This document shows positions 27,053 to 36,210 of a stretch of 64,000 nt of DNA, piece by piece (within the stretch, counting starts at the first letter, position 1; each line of letters opens with the position of its first letter). The DNA is from Ilyomonas sp965199905 (lineage in GTDB: Bacteria; Bacteroidota; Bacteroidia; Chitinophagales; Chitinophagaceae). Made by a program: the position numbers and the translations under genes. The stretch lies in NCBI GenBank assembly GCA_965199905.1, contig OZ241366.1, positions 3,968,001 to 4,032,000 on the forward strand, given 5' to 3'. The notes under the pieces were generated by a model. That model had not been told where the DNA came from. It did no database searches and worked only from the letters and a program-made list of their open reading frames with translations.

Positions 27053-28051
27053 TTACTTGCTGTCATAGCTCCATTTCAGCCAGGCCGCGCCCCACGTAAA
27101 GCCACCACCAAAAGCTGCCAGAAGCAGGTTGTCACCTTTTTTCAGGTTCTTTTCCCAATCCCACAAACAAAGTGGAATGGTCGCTGCCGTTGTATTGCCA
27201 TAGCGTTCTATGTTCAGCATTACTTTTTGTATAGGTAAACCAATGCGATCTGCCGTTGCCTGTATGATGCGCATGTTTGCCTGGTGCGGCACCAGCCACG
27301 AAATATCATCGCCTGTTAAAGTGTTTCTTTTCAGCACTTCCTCCGATACATCTGCCATGCGGGTTACCGCATATTTAAACACCGTTTTACCTTCCTGGAA
27401 GATGTAGTGCTTTTTAGAAGTTACGGTCTCAATAGAAGCCGGATGCAGCGAGCCGCCGCCCGACATTCGCAGGTAATCGGCTCCATTGCCATCGGTCTTT
27501 AAAATGCTATCCTGCAAGCCTGTTTCATCAACAGAAGGTTCCAGTAAAACAGCGCCTGCGCCATCGCCGAAAAGAATGCAGGTTGTGCGATCTGTATAGT
27601 CGATAATGGCGCTCATTTTATCAGCACCAATCACCACCACTTTTTTATAACGACCACTTTCAATAAACGCAGCGCCGGTGCTTAGGGCAAACAAAAATCC
27701 GCTGCAGGCAGCACTCACATCATAACCAAAAGCATTGGAAGCTCCTACGTTGCGGGCAACAATATTTGCTGTGGCCGGAAAAAACATATCCGGTGTTACC
27801 GTTGCACAAATGATGCATTCAATTTCTTTTGGGTCAATGCCACGCTTTCTAATCAGGTCTTGCATGGCAGGCGTAGCCAGGTCAGAAGTGGCTTTGCCTT
27901 CGCCCTTTAAAATGCGGCGCTCGCGAATGCCGGTGCGGGCGAATATCCACTCGTCATTGGTATCCACCATTTTAGAAAGATCGTCGTTTGTCAGTTTATC
28001 GGGGGGAACATAGCCGCCAATGGCTGTGATTGCTGCCTTAATTGCGCTCAT
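27053..28051 (-). CDS. fabH: Beta-ketoacyl-ACP synthase III
   Basis: 332 residues. Condenses acyl-CoA with malonyl-ACP to start fatty acid synthesis. The catalytic Cys116 is in S-A-A-C-S-G-F, with His in W-L-V-P-H-Q-A-N-M-R and Asn in Y-G-N-T-T-A-A-T, the full triad. N-terminal region T-N-D-E-W-I-F-A-R-T-G-I-R-E-R and C-terminal AFGGGFTWGA also match. Not followed by other fab genes. In branched-chain-lipid Bacteroidota it would be expected to take branched primers; that is inference. Confidence 0.96.
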   Translation of the reverse strand: MSAIKAAITAIGGYVPPDKLTNDDLSKMVDTNDEWIFARTGIRERRILKGEGKATSDLATPAMQDLIRKRGIDPKEIECIICATVTPDMFFPATANIVARNVGASNAFGYDVSAACSGFLFALSTGAAFIESGRYKKVVVIGADKMSAIIDYTDRTTCILFGDGAGAVLLEPSVDETGLQDSILKTDGNGADYLRMSGGGSLHPASIETVTSKKHYIFQEGKTVFKYAVTRMADVSEEVLKRNTLTGDDISWLVPHQANMRIIQATADRIGLPIQKVMLNIERYGNTTAATIPLCLWDWEKNLKKGDNLLLAAFGGGFTWGAAWLKWSYDSK

Positions 28052-28236
28052 GCGTTTTGGATGTGAATTTATTCGGCGTCAAATGTATAAAACTTTGGAG
28101 AAGATGTTTTGTTAAGGGAACGTGGATTATAGAACACGGAGGACACAGATTGCATGCACGGATGGTTTGGATTTTCTCCTAATCGTTGAACAGTCTTTAA
28201 ATACATCACACGCTGCTACTGTAAAGATATTTTTAT

Positions 28237-28278
28237 GGTACCATCGTTCGTCACTTTTGTGATCGACAGTTGCGTCGC
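28237..28278 (+). repeat. Dispersed intergenic repeat, copy 2
   Basis: Matches 6491-6532 in the opposite orientation, including the core CCATCGT(T/C)CGTCACTTTTG. It lies in the 325-nt gap between fabH (28051) and the ABC gene (28377), which also contains short direct GGA/ACAC-type fragments but no supported gene. Confidence 0.6.
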
Positions 28279-28376
28279 ACACAGATGGGTTCAGGGCAAT
28301 GATCAGGCTTTTTTTAGAAGCGAATAATCGCAACTAATATTGTTTACAACATCAGTAAAAGTATAATCATTCAAGG

Positions 28377-29138
28377 CTATTCTTCCCGGATACTCTTTCC
28401 CGTTAAATTAATAAATACATCTTCCAGGCTTGCTTCTTTCACCTGTTTTGGCCGTTCAAAACCAGTAGCCACCAGGTCATCAATCATTTGATCGGGAGAA
28501 GCCAGTGCAATGATAGTTCCCGCATCAATAATGGCAACGCGATCACACAAAATTTCAGCCTCATCCATATAATGCGTGGTAATAATTACTGTTGTTCCCT
28601 TTGCGCGAATTTGCCGGATTAATTCCCACAAATTGCGGCGTGCCTGTGGGTCTAAACCAGTGGTTGGTTCATCCAGAAAAATAATTTTTGGCTGATTGAT
28701 GAGTGTGATGGCAATCGAGAAACGTTGCTTTTGTCCGCCACTCAATTCTTTGTATTTGGCTTTGGCTTTATCGCGAAGGTTTACGGTATCCAGCACGTCA
28801 GTCGGCACTATATTTTTATTATACAAACCGGCAAACATATTGAGAAGCTCAACGAGGTTTAGATTTGGGTAATAGCCCGCTGCCTGCAATTGAACACCAA
28901 TGATTTTCTTGATTTCTTCCGGCTGTTTATCCAGGTTAAAACCATCTACCAAAACTTCACCGCTTGTTTTACTGCGCAAGGTTTCTATAATTTCAAGCGT
29001 GGTAGATTTGCCGGCACCATTTGGGCCTAACAAACCAAAAATCTCACCTTCCATTACTTCGAATGAAATACCTTTTACCGCCTTAAAATTTCCATAATTT
29101 TTCACAAGATTGTTTACAGAAATAATGGTTCTGTTCAT
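28377..29138 (-). CDS. ABC-2-type exporter ATP-binding protein
   Basis: 253 residues. Walker A GPNGAGKST at 38-46, Q-loop Q-L-Q-A-A-G, signature LSGGQKQR near 137-144, Walker B IIFLDEPTTGLDP, and switch His in T-T-H-Y-M-D-E-A. The sequence belongs to the drug/lipid exporter subfamily (CcmA/DrrA type). No permease gene is next to it: a CAP-domain gene precedes it and fabH lies downstream. Its membrane partner must be elsewhere. Confidence 0.9.
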   Translation of the reverse strand: MNRTIISVNNLVKNYGNFKAVKGISFEVMEGEIFGLLGPNGAGKSTTLEIIETLRSKTSGEVLVDGFNLDKQPEEIKKIIGVQLQAAGYYPNLNLVELLNMFAGLYNKNIVPTDVLDTVNLRDKAKAKYKELSGGQKQRFSIAITLINQPKIIFLDEPTTGLDPQARRNLWELIRQIRAKGTTVIITTHYMDEAEILCDRVAIIDAGTIIALASPDQMIDDLVATGFERPKQVKEASLEDVFINLTGKSIREE

Positions 29139-29147
29139 GCGGGCAAG

Positions 29148-29648
29148 TTACTTCTTCAATATAAATAGTTGTGTAAAATAAAGAACGCCATCGCGGTTTT
29201 GTGACACACCAATACCCGTGAGATTGTAGTCGCCTTCAATGTTTCTTTTATGACCCGGACTGTGCAGCCAGCCATCAACCACTTCTTCAGCACTCATTTG
29301 TCCATACGCTACATTTTCAGCCGCACCATTGATAAAGCCAATTGATTTTTTCACTGCATTTGCTCTGTCATCAAAACCATCATGACCAAATGATGTTCTG
29401 CCGGTCATCATGTCTTTGCTGTGCTGCAGAGCTTGCGCTGAAGCCGCATCAATCATTTTCAAATCACCTTTTCCAATTGAATTTCTATGCTGGTTCACAA
29501 GCTGTAAAATTCGCTCGTTCATATTCGATAAGTCGATGCGGTTGTAAGCCGCCACGCTGTTTTGCGTCTCTCCCGTTTGGGCGCAAGCTGTAAAGCCGGC
29601 AGCCAGCAAGAACACTATCAATACAAATTGCCAGTTATATTTCATCAT
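29148..29648 (-). CDS. CAP-domain (SCP-like) secreted protein
   Basis: 166 residues from ATG 29648 (ATG 29645 is equally possible). Hydrophobic signal, then A-C-A-Q. The CAP domain covers about 40-165: ILQLVNQHRNSIGKGDL, A-L-Q-H-S-K-D-M, F-G-H-D-G-F-D-D-R (putative metal-site His), A-E-N-V-A-Y-G and W-L-H-S-P-G-H-K-R-N-I. It ends 9 nt before the ABC gene start, so the two may be co-transcribed. Role of bacterial CAP proteins is mostly unknown. Confidence 0.88.
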   Translation of the reverse strand: MMKYNWQFVLIVFLLAAGFTACAQTGETQNSVAAYNRIDLSNMNERILQLVNQHRNSIGKGDLKMIDAASAQALQHSKDMMTGRTSFGHDGFDDRANAVKKSIGFINGAAENVAYGQMSAEEVVDGWLHSPGHKRNIEGDYNLTGIGVSQNRDGVLYFTQLFILKK

Positions 29649-29716
29649 GATCAATAAGACGTTGAAATTTCCCTTTGATAAAATCGTTCCGGTCTTTTAA
29701 CAAAACGGGCAACGGT

Positions 29717-29724
29717 TATCTTTG
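29717..29724 (+). promoter_or_regulatory. -7 box of the lysC promoter
   Basis: TATCTTTG matches TAnnTTTG; 62 nt to the ATG at 29787. No exact TTG at the 19-nt spacing. Confidence 0.5.
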
Positions 29725-29786
29725 TTTCCTTTTTCAACGAAAGAAATGAGGTTTCATTATAAACGGTTTGCAAAAGGTAAGCATAC

Positions 29787-31052
29787 ATGGTAAAAGTTTT
29801 TAAGTTTGGTGGCGCCAGTGTCAGTTCAACAGAACGGATTCAGAATACAGAAGAAATTATTAAAACATTCAGTGATGAAAAAGTAGTGATCGTTATTTCT
29901 GCCATGGGCAAAACAACCAACGCTCTGGAGAAAGTAGCTGAAGCTTTTTTCGCAGGAAAGAAGGAAGAAGCGCTGCAACTTTTTCAGACTGTGAAAGATC
30001 AGCACATTACCACCGCGAAATATCTGTTGGTTACACATTATAACAACTGCCTTATACAATTATCCGATTTTTTTACCGAAGTAGAATGGCTGCTGTACGA
30101 TAAGCCTGTAAAGCCTTTTGATTATTATTATGATCAGATTGTTTGTATAGGAGAATTGCTGAGCACATGTATTATCAGCCATTATCTGAACGAAAAAAAG
30201 ATTGCGAATACATGGATTGATGTGCGTGATATACTTCGTACCGATAATAACTTTCGGGATGCAAACATTGATTGGGCAATCACACAAAGCAAAGCAGATG
30301 AACTCTTGTTGCCTTTGTTTGAATACACTAATATCATCATTATGCAAGGCTTTATTGGCAGCACAGATGAAAACGAAAGCACAACATTAGGAAGAGAAGG
30401 CAGCGACTTTACTGCCGCTATTTTCGCTAACTTATTAAATGCTGAAAGTCTTACGATATGGAAAGATGTGGAAGGTGTAATGAACGCCGACCCAAGACAA
30501 TTTGAAGATGCGCAACTGATATCTGAACTGAGCTTTGCTGAGGTAATTGAAATGGCTTATTACGGCGCGCAGGTCATTCATCCAAAAACAATAAAACCTT
30601 TACAGAATAAAGCAATTCCATTGAATGTGAAGTGTTTCTCAGACATCAATCTTCCTGGAACTGTTATTTCAAAAAAAGGTAGCAGGCAATTGCCGCCAAT
30701 CGTTATCATTAAACAAAACCAGGCGCTGCTTCATTTGCGCAGCCAGGATTTTTCTTTTGTTGGCGAAGCCCCGATGAGCCGGTTATATCAAATGTTTGGT
30801 CAGCTAAAGCTGAAACCGAACTTGATACAAACCGGTGCTATCAGTCTGCAGCTTTGTATGGATGATAAAAGCGATAAAGTAGATCAACTGGCTGCTGCCG
30901 CTTCTGCTATTTTTGATGTGCAGGTGGAACGAAATGTAAGTCTACTTACTATCAGGCATTTTACTAATGAAGTAGTTGACAATATGCTTCGCGATAAAAA
31001 CATTTTGTTGCGCCAGCAAACGAAAGAAACTTTGCAGGTTTTATACGAATAA
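29787..31052 (+). CDS. lysC: Monofunctional aspartokinase
   Basis: 421 residues. First step of lysine/diaminopimelate and threonine synthesis. KFGGASVSS at residues 6-14, nucleotide and aspartate sites in T-T-L-G-R-E-G-S-D-F-T-A, and KDVEGVMNADPR. The C-terminal 120 residues are a divergent ACT-like regulatory region. It is a second aspartokinase besides ThrA and lacks the leader arrangement seen before thrA. The 3' end overlaps the fasciclin remnant on the other strand by 12 nt. Confidence 0.93.
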   Translation: MVKVFKFGGASVSSTERIQNTEEIIKTFSDEKVVIVISAMGKTTNALEKVAEAFFAGKKEEALQLFQTVKDQHITTAKYLLVTHYNNCLIQLSDFFTEVEWLLYDKPVKPFDYYYDQIVCIGELLSTCIISHYLNEKKIANTWIDVRDILRTDNNFRDANIDWAITQSKADELLLPLFEYTNIIIMQGFIGSTDENESTTLGREGSDFTAAIFANLLNAESLTIWKDVEGVMNADPRQFEDAQLISELSFAEVIEMAYYGAQVIHPKTIKPLQNKAIPLNVKCFSDINLPGTVISKKGSRQLPPIVIIKQNQALLHLRSQDFSFVGEAPMSRLYQMFGQLKLKPNLIQTGAISLQLCMDDKSDKVDQLAAAASAIFDVQVERNVSLLTIRHFTNEVVDNMLRDKNILLRQQTKETLQVLYE

Positions 31053-31294
31053 AAAAGTTCCGGAAAATGATTGGGGAGTAAGTACAGTAAACGGGCCTGC
31101 GCTTGATAATACTTCAACCAGATCGGCAGCTTTTACAACAGCTACCAATGTTGTATGATCTTTTAAATTCACTGCGTTCTCAATGATATTTTTTGTGGGA
31201 TATATAGCAGCACCGCTAACCATCTTTGTGTCTTGTGCAAATGAACTGATTGGCAGGCTTACGGCAACGATTGCAGTGCGAATACTTTCTTCAA
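31041..31294 (-). pseudogene. Fasciclin (FAS1) domain protein remnant
   Basis: Reading from a TTG at 31294 (in place of ATG) gives K-K-V-F-A-L, then after a one-base deletion A-I-V-A-V-S-L-P-I-S-S-F-A-Q, a typical signal peptide. The first half of a FAS1 domain follows: AIYPTKNIIENAV, DHTTLVAVVKAADLVEVL, GPFTVLTPQSF. The reading frame ends after about 55 residues; the remaining 120 or so residues of the domain are gone. Lost start, frameshift and truncation mark it as a pseudogene. It is about 300 nt downstream of the anti-sigma gene on the same strand. Confidence 0.75.
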
Positions 31295-31611
31295 AACAAT
31301 TGTTTCAATCAGTTACAGGAAAGGTTTAAAGATTGGTTTTATGAATTCTATTTTAATAAAGATTCAATCGCCGAAGGCGATGTAATAATCAGTTGAAATC
31401 CATTACAGGGCTGCATTTCAGAAAGATAAAAAATATTTTTCAGATAAAGTTATAAGTAAAAAAGAGTAGGTATATCTGCAATGGTAAGATTAAAAACTCA
31501 TTATTTGGCAAATATGAATAAGAGCCAGTAGTAGTTGTAAAGGAGAGGAATAGTGATTTAGTAAGTAGACTTATTATCTATGTTTTCAGCCGTTGTTTAC
31601 AAGCAAAAACA
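31295..31611. other. Gap without a supported gene
   Basis: 317 nt between the fasciclin remnant and the anti-sigma gene. Holds a short palindrome ATCGCCGAAGGCGAT near 31367-31381 and no supported ORF. Confidence 0.5.
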
Positions 31612-32454
31612 CTATGATGTTTTGCCCATCACATAAAGCTCGCTCATGGTCGGTTGGTCAACTCCGCCTTCTTTTTCAAGAGTAATGGCAAACGCATCTG
31701 CCTTTGAAAAATCAATCATTTTTTGAGGCAGTGTTTTGCCGGTAATCATACCCGCACTTACAGGCTTGCCATCAATCAAAGCCCATAACTGGTATTGCTT
31801 TCCGGCTGGCGCTGTTGGCAAGGAGATATTGGCTGCATACACATTGCGTGTAGCTTTATTCCAGAAAATTTCTACCAATGCTTCCGGCTTGCCGGGAACA
31901 TTCAGCAGGTTTATTTTTTGATAAGCAGGATTTTGATATAACGCAAGGCTGTTCTGATAATCGGTAAGCTTTTGCTGTTGCTTATTTGTATTGTCTTCCA
32001 GCCTGTTTACGCGGGCTTGCAAACCGGTTGTTGTATCGCGAAACTTATTATTTGCGTCAACCAAATAAACAATAATGCCAGCGCACGCAACCAGAGCAAT
32101 CACCGAAGCTGCTAATAAACCGTTGTTACGTTTTACCGGCTTTGGCATGGATAGTACAGTCGCTTCTCTTTTATCTGCTATGCCATCTTCGTTTTTGGTT
32201 TCAGTTGTCTCTACCGGATCATCAGTTACCGGCATGCTTTTCAACTTCGCAAACAGGTCTTCTTTTACAGTAAAAGAAGGTGCATCCTCTTCGTCACTCA
32301 CCCCAATCAGCGAGCTTTCGATGGCTTTTATCTCTGTCTTTATTTCCGGGAACAACTGCGCAAGCTGCGCTACCTTCAGATTGTCTTCTTCTGAAAGCAT
32401 CCCGAGAACATAAAGTTCAAGATCACCGGACGATATGATGCAACTGATGTCCAA
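31612..32454 (-). CDS. RskA-type anti-sigma factor
   Basis: 280 residues from a TTG start directly after the sigma gene (3 nt between stop and start); no ATG lies closer. The cytoplasmic N-terminal part (GDLELYVLGMLSEEDN) resembles the anti-sigma helical bundle of the RskA group. A single membrane helix covers 112-132, a coiled stretch 135-170 follows, and the extracytoplasmic C-terminal RskA domain has E-I-F-W-N, Y-Q-L-W-A-L-I-D-G-K-P and A-I-T-L-E. Predicted to hold the neighbouring ECF sigma factor at the membrane and release it on an envelope signal. Confidence 0.88.
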   Translation of the reverse strand: MDISCIISSGDLELYVLGMLSEEDNLKVAQLAQLFPEIKTEIKAIESSLIGVSDEEDAPSFTVKEDLFAKLKSMPVTDDPVETTETKNEDGIADKREATVLSMPKPVKRNNGLLAASVIALVACAGIIVYLVDANNKFRDTTTGLQARVNRLEDNTNKQQQKLTDYQNSLALYQNPAYQKINLLNVPGKPEALVEIFWNKATRNVYAANISLPTAPAGKQYQLWALIDGKPVSAGMITGKTLPQKMIDFSKADAFAITLEKEGGVDQPTMSELYVMGKTS

Positions 32455-32457
32455 AGT

Positions 32458-33006
32458 TTAATTCGTATTCGGTTTTATTTTAGTTCGTAAAAATGATATA
32501 GCGCTGCGCATGCGCGTTTTAACCGTGCCTACAGGTATCATCATGATTTTTGAAATTTCTTCTTGCGTGTAGCCTTTGAAATAAGCAAGGTCTATGAGCT
32601 TTGCATTGTCAGCCGGCAAAGACGTTAACACTTTCTTCAAACCGATATCAGAAATTTTATTTTCTTCTGTATTACCGGAGATATGTACGGTATCTTGTAG
32701 TGAAGTGGTTTTGCCTTGCTTATTAAATTCTTTTGAACGCGTACGGTCTATCGATAAATTCCTGGCAATGCTAATCATCCACGTATACAGCCTGCCCTTG
32801 CTAACATCGTAAGTCTGAATGTTTTGCCACACTTTCACAAACACTTCCTGCAAAATGTCTTCTGCCACTTCCTGTTGCGAAATGATTTGCTTGATGACCG
32901 TAAAAATGGCTTTGGAATAATTATCATACAGGAAACGATAAGCCTGCTCGTCGCGCTGCTTCAGGCTTCTTAATAACTCGTCTTCTGTATAATTTGGTGT
33001 TGGCAA
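32458..33006 (-). CDS. ECF sigma-70 factor, SigK-like
   Basis: 182 residues from a TTG start (no upstream or nearby downstream ATG). Region 2 has Y-R-F-L-Y-D-N-Y-S-K-A-I-F, EDILQEVFVKVWQNI and W-M-I-S-I-A-R-N-L-S-I-D-R; region 4 has LAYFKGYTQEEISKIM and GTVKTRMRSA, the helix-turn-helix for the -35 region. Paired with the anti-sigma gene just downstream, an arrangement known for SigK/RskA. Likely autoregulated, but no promoter was located. Confidence 0.93.
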   Translation of the reverse strand: MPTPNYTEDELLRSLKQRDEQAYRFLYDNYSKAIFTVIKQIISQQEVAEDILQEVFVKVWQNIQTYDVSKGRLYTWMISIARNLSIDRTRSKEFNKQGKTTSLQDTVHISGNTEENKISDIGLKKVLTSLPADNAKLIDLAYFKGYTQEEISKIMMIPVGTVKTRMRSAISFLRTKIKPNTN

Positions 33007-33056
33007 GAATGTGTTTCTCCGGTTAACTGTATGGCGGCAAATCTCTGTATAATTTT

Positions 33057-33812
33057 TTATAAAATCACATACTCGCCTTTTTTATTTGTGCTGATCAGCG
33101 GAAGTGTTTTATGTTCTTCAAAATAATCAAACACTTCTTTCAGGTTTACTTCAAATTTCTGAACCGTTTGATTGTCTTTTGTAGTGCGGCTTAAGTATTC
33201 CATACTTTTCGGCCGGCTATACCGGATAGAAAAAATATGTACAGGAATGAAATCTTCACCTGCACTTTTTGCCATCGCGGCTAATAAATACACTTCCTCA
33301 ATCTGGTTATCAAGAATCGGGATGCAGCCCGTGGTTACGCAATTGCCATGAATATAAATGCCGCCGCCCGGCGAAACAGAATCGCTCATGATGCGGTCTG
33401 ATTCATTCGGATAATCGATGCCAAGCGCCAAATGATAATTGCTGTTTGGCTTAAACTGGTTGATGTAATAAAAGCCTTCCGGCACCTGGTAATCATCCTG
33501 GAGCCGCTTCGGGCCCATCGTGCCAGCCATGGCGCATACTTTATACGTTTTAAACAGTTTGAATTTATCGCTGGTATTGTCGCGCACCCACACTTCCATC
33601 TGGCTATCATACTTAAAAGAGCGGATGTAAATCTGCCTGGGTGGCCAATTGATGCTGGCTGCTGCAAATTGTTTGCGCAGCGTATCTTCTCTTGTTTTTA
33701 AAGCAAACGCTACCCGCGCAAACGATTTTTGGAAATCAATAAATGAGCTTTGCGAAAAAGCGGTTGCAGAAAAAACAAAACATAAAATGAAACTAAGAAG
33801 CCGGCGATACAT
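33057..33812 (-). CDS. Secreted L,D-transpeptidase (YkuD-type, YafK-like)
   Basis: 251 residues with signal peptide 1-20 (S-A-T-A-F-S, Gln). Cross-links or anchors to peptidoglycan in the periplasm. The YkuD catalytic motif is HGNCVTTGC at 155-163, giving catalytic Cys163 and His155. The preceding V-P-E-G-F-Y-Y-I and G-I-D-Y-P-N fit the YafK/ErfK group. Located directly upstream of the sigma gene on the same strand (50-nt gap). Confidence 0.88.
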   Translation of the reverse strand: MYRRLLSFILCFVFSATAFSQSSFIDFQKSFARVAFALKTREDTLRKQFAAASINWPPRQIYIRSFKYDSQMEVWVRDNTSDKFKLFKTYKVCAMAGTMGPKRLQDDYQVPEGFYYINQFKPNSNYHLALGIDYPNESDRIMSDSVSPGGGIYIHGNCVTTGCIPILDNQIEEVYLLAAMAKSAGEDFIPVHIFSIRYSRPKSMEYLSRTTKDNQTVQKFEVNLKEVFDYFEEHKTLPLISTNKKGEYVIL

Positions 33813-34075
33813 AAGGCTTCAAAAATATTAGAAAGAAAAGAAAACACTTCTTCTATTGATAAAATAAAATGTAAAAAGAAAATTATTATTGGAATAAAGT
33901 AAACCACTCGCTATTTGCTAATGGATCATCTTGAAATAAAAAAAATACATTTTTGGTAACTACCGATCAAGGTTCCGGGCAATGAATGGGCTTTTACAAA
34001 AGCGAATAAGGAAAAAATATTTTAAAACATCCATACCTGCTATTGATAATATTTTCAAAAGGAAATATCACCCTC

Positions 34076-34083
34076 TATCTTCG
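34076..34083 (+). promoter_or_regulatory. -7 box of the purK promoter
   Basis: TATCTTCG (TAnnTTYG) 18 nt before ATG 34102. Its position supports the short PurK start over an upstream in-frame start that would contain this element. Confidence 0.5.
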
Positions 34084-34101
34084 CGGTTCATCTTCTTAAT
34101 T

Positions 34102-35220
34102 ATGAAAGTCGGGATTTTGGGAGGCGGTCAGTTAGGTCGCATGTTACTGCAGGCGGCTGCCAATTATGTGGTAGAAACTTATGTGCTTGAAAACGATGAG
34201 AACTGCCCCGCAGCGCATCTCTGCACGCATTTTATCAAAGGCGATATTAAAGACTTTGATGCTGTTTATAACTTCGGTAAAACGTTGGATGCCATTACTA
34301 TTGAAATAGAAGCCGTGAATGTGGAAGCGCTGGAAAAATTGGAAGAAGAAGGCGTAACAGTCATTCCAAAGCCTTCAGCCATCCGCACCATCCGTAACAA
34401 AATTCTGCAGAAGAATTTTTATAAAGACAACAGCATTCCAACACCTGCTTTTATTGTTACAAGCAATAAAGAAGAAGTCAACAATCAATTGTCTTTTCTA
34501 CCTGCCGTACATAAGCTTGCCGAAGGTGGTTACGATGGCAAAGGTGTGCAGGTGATAAAAGATAAAGCAGACATAGAAAAAGCGTTTAATGCGCCTGCGG
34601 TACTTGAAAAAATGGTAACTATTCAAAAAGAAATAGCCATCATCATTGCCATGAATGCAAAAGGCGAAACCGCAATTTATCCGCCTGTGGAAATGATATT
34701 CAATCCATCACTTAACTTATTAGACCACCAGATAGCGCCTGCGCGCATCACCAAAGATGTGCTTTGGAAAGCAGAAGCCATTGCGCTTAAAGTCGTGAAG
34801 AGTTTACAGAGTCCGGGCTTGTTTGCAATCGAATTGTTTGTTGATAAAAACAATGACGTGTCTGTAAATGAAACGGCGCCGCGCGTTCACAACAGCGGTC
34901 ATCATACCATAGAAGCCAGCTATTGCAGCCAGTACGATATGTTGTGGCGCGTGCTGCTTGGCTACCCACTTGGTAATACAGAAAACATTACCTGCTCAAC
35001 CATTGTCAACATCATTGGCTCTGATGGCTTTAGCGGCGAAGCGAAATACGAAGGCCTGGATGATGTGCTTAAAATGCATGGTGCATTTGTTCATCTCTAC
35101 GGCAAAACACACACAAAGCCCGGTCGAAAAATGGGACATGTTACCATCCTCTGCACCGATGTGGCTGATATGAACTATAAAGCCAACCGCGTGAAGCAAT
35201 TGCTGCAGGTGAAAGCGTGA
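34102..35220 (+). CDS. purK: 5-(carboxyamino)imidazole ribonucleotide synthase
   Basis: 372 residues from ATG 34102; homology begins exactly with M-K-V-G-I-L-G-G-G-Q-L-G-R-M. ATP-grasp enzyme that carboxylates aminoimidazole ribonucleotide in purine synthesis. The ATP-grasp body shows K-L-A-E-G-G-Y-D-G-K-G and the C-terminal N-E-T-A-P-R-V-H-N-S-G-H. The partner PurE is not in the window. Ends with an ordinary gap before a convergent gene. Confidence 0.95.
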   Translation: MKVGILGGGQLGRMLLQAAANYVVETYVLENDENCPAAHLCTHFIKGDIKDFDAVYNFGKTLDAITIEIEAVNVEALEKLEEEGVTVIPKPSAIRTIRNKILQKNFYKDNSIPTPAFIVTSNKEEVNNQLSFLPAVHKLAEGGYDGKGVQVIKDKADIEKAFNAPAVLEKMVTIQKEIAIIIAMNAKGETAIYPPVEMIFNPSLNLLDHQIAPARITKDVLWKAEAIALKVVKSLQSPGLFAIELFVDKNNDVSVNETAPRVHNSGHHTIEASYCSQYDMLWRVLLGYPLGNTENITCSTIVNIIGSDGFSGEAKYEGLDDVLKMHGAFVHLYGKTHTKPGRKMGHVTILCTDVADMNYKANRVKQLLQVKA

Positions 35221-35296
35221 TTTGTATGTACAATGTTAGATATGTGGTGTACAATGCCCAAGGCCGACATCTGATTGCTGAACGCTGATAACTTTT

Positions 35297-35932
35297 TTAT
35301 TTTTTTGCTTTTGCAAAATCTACTTTCTGTTCTACATCACCGCAGGTTACCATGCTGCCTTTATATTTCGGATGCTTGTTGCCGAGATAAGGATTTACGA
35401 TGGCGCTGTCGCGGCTTAGCCAGTATGCACCTTCCGCATCGTTGAAAGCCATCGGGCAGTTATCATAATAAATCACTTCCTCATCGTAGCGTACCGTATT
35501 GATAAGGCTATAGAGATTGTCAGTTAATGTGCTGAACTCGCGGCGCTGCCCGGTAATAGTATTGGAAGCGGTTAGCTTATCACTTTCGGCAGCAGCTGCG
35601 CCCGCAAAGTTTTTTGCGGTGAGTACAATGTTGCTGTCTGCCTGTAAAACATTAAGAGGGATTTTAGAGATCAAACCGCTTAATGTTTTCGCTTCTTCTT
35701 TTGCTTTAGCGCTATCCCAGTTTACCAGCGCATCCTTTACTGCATAATAACTATTCATAGTGGCTGTAAATGCTTCATTAAATTGCGGTGAATTTTTACT
35801 GATAGCGAGTCGCGGCTGCTTATCTGTTTCGCTCGTTGTAGTCTCCTTGTCTTTGTTTTTTTTACTAAAAATGGCAAAGTAGCTACCTGCCAGAACAGCA
35901 ACAATGGCTATGATGAACAATCCTTTTTTCAT
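35297..35932 (-). CDS. DUF3347 domain protein
   Basis: 211 residues. N-terminal membrane anchor or signal (residues 4-22) followed by a polar linker. The DUF3347 body contains a helical bundle (YYAVKDALVNWDSAKAKEEAK) and the family's end motif C-P-M-A-F-N ... WLS ... N-P-Y-L-G-N-K with a later M-V-T-C-G. The Cys/Met/His content fits the proposed metal, especially copper, handling of this family in Bacteroidetes; function remains inferred. Confidence 0.8.
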   Translation of the reverse strand: MKKGLFIIAIVAVLAGSYFAIFSKKNKDKETTTSETDKQPRLAISKNSPQFNEAFTATMNSYYAVKDALVNWDSAKAKEEAKTLSGLISKIPLNVLQADSNIVLTAKNFAGAAAAESDKLTASNTITGQRREFSTLTDNLYSLINTVRYDEEVIYYDNCPMAFNDAEGAYWLSRDSAIVNPYLGNKHPKYKGSMVTCGDVEQKVDFAKAKK

Positions 35933-36159
35933 AAATGATATTTGAACAAAAATAAAGGCTATGTAAAGTTGTCAAATATAATTTCACATACAGTAACAAC
36001 TTACCTCATTGTATTCCCAATCATCATATACATCCGCAACTGGCTGAAAATGATTCTGAGAGGCAGAACTTGCACCCGATTTTGTTCGTTTGCTGAGTGA
36101 GAACTTTTTTATAAATAATCATAACACTTTCTATCGTTTTCCTTTTGTATTAATTTTTT

Positions 36160-36167
36160 TACCTTTG
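36160..36167 (+). promoter_or_regulatory. -7 box ahead of the GT5-like gene
   Basis: TACCTTTG matches TAnnTTTG, 43 nt before ATG 36211. The -33 position has TTT, not TTG. Confidence 0.5.
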
Positions 36168-36210
36168 CCACCCTTTTCAATAACGCATAACGTAAAAGTC
36201 GCTTAGCAGC

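Noticed and set aside
28127..28333. 68-codon minus-strand ORF between fabH and the ABC gene
   Set aside because: It covers the dispersed repeat at 28237-28278, has no recognizable domain and no start context; treated as non-coding.
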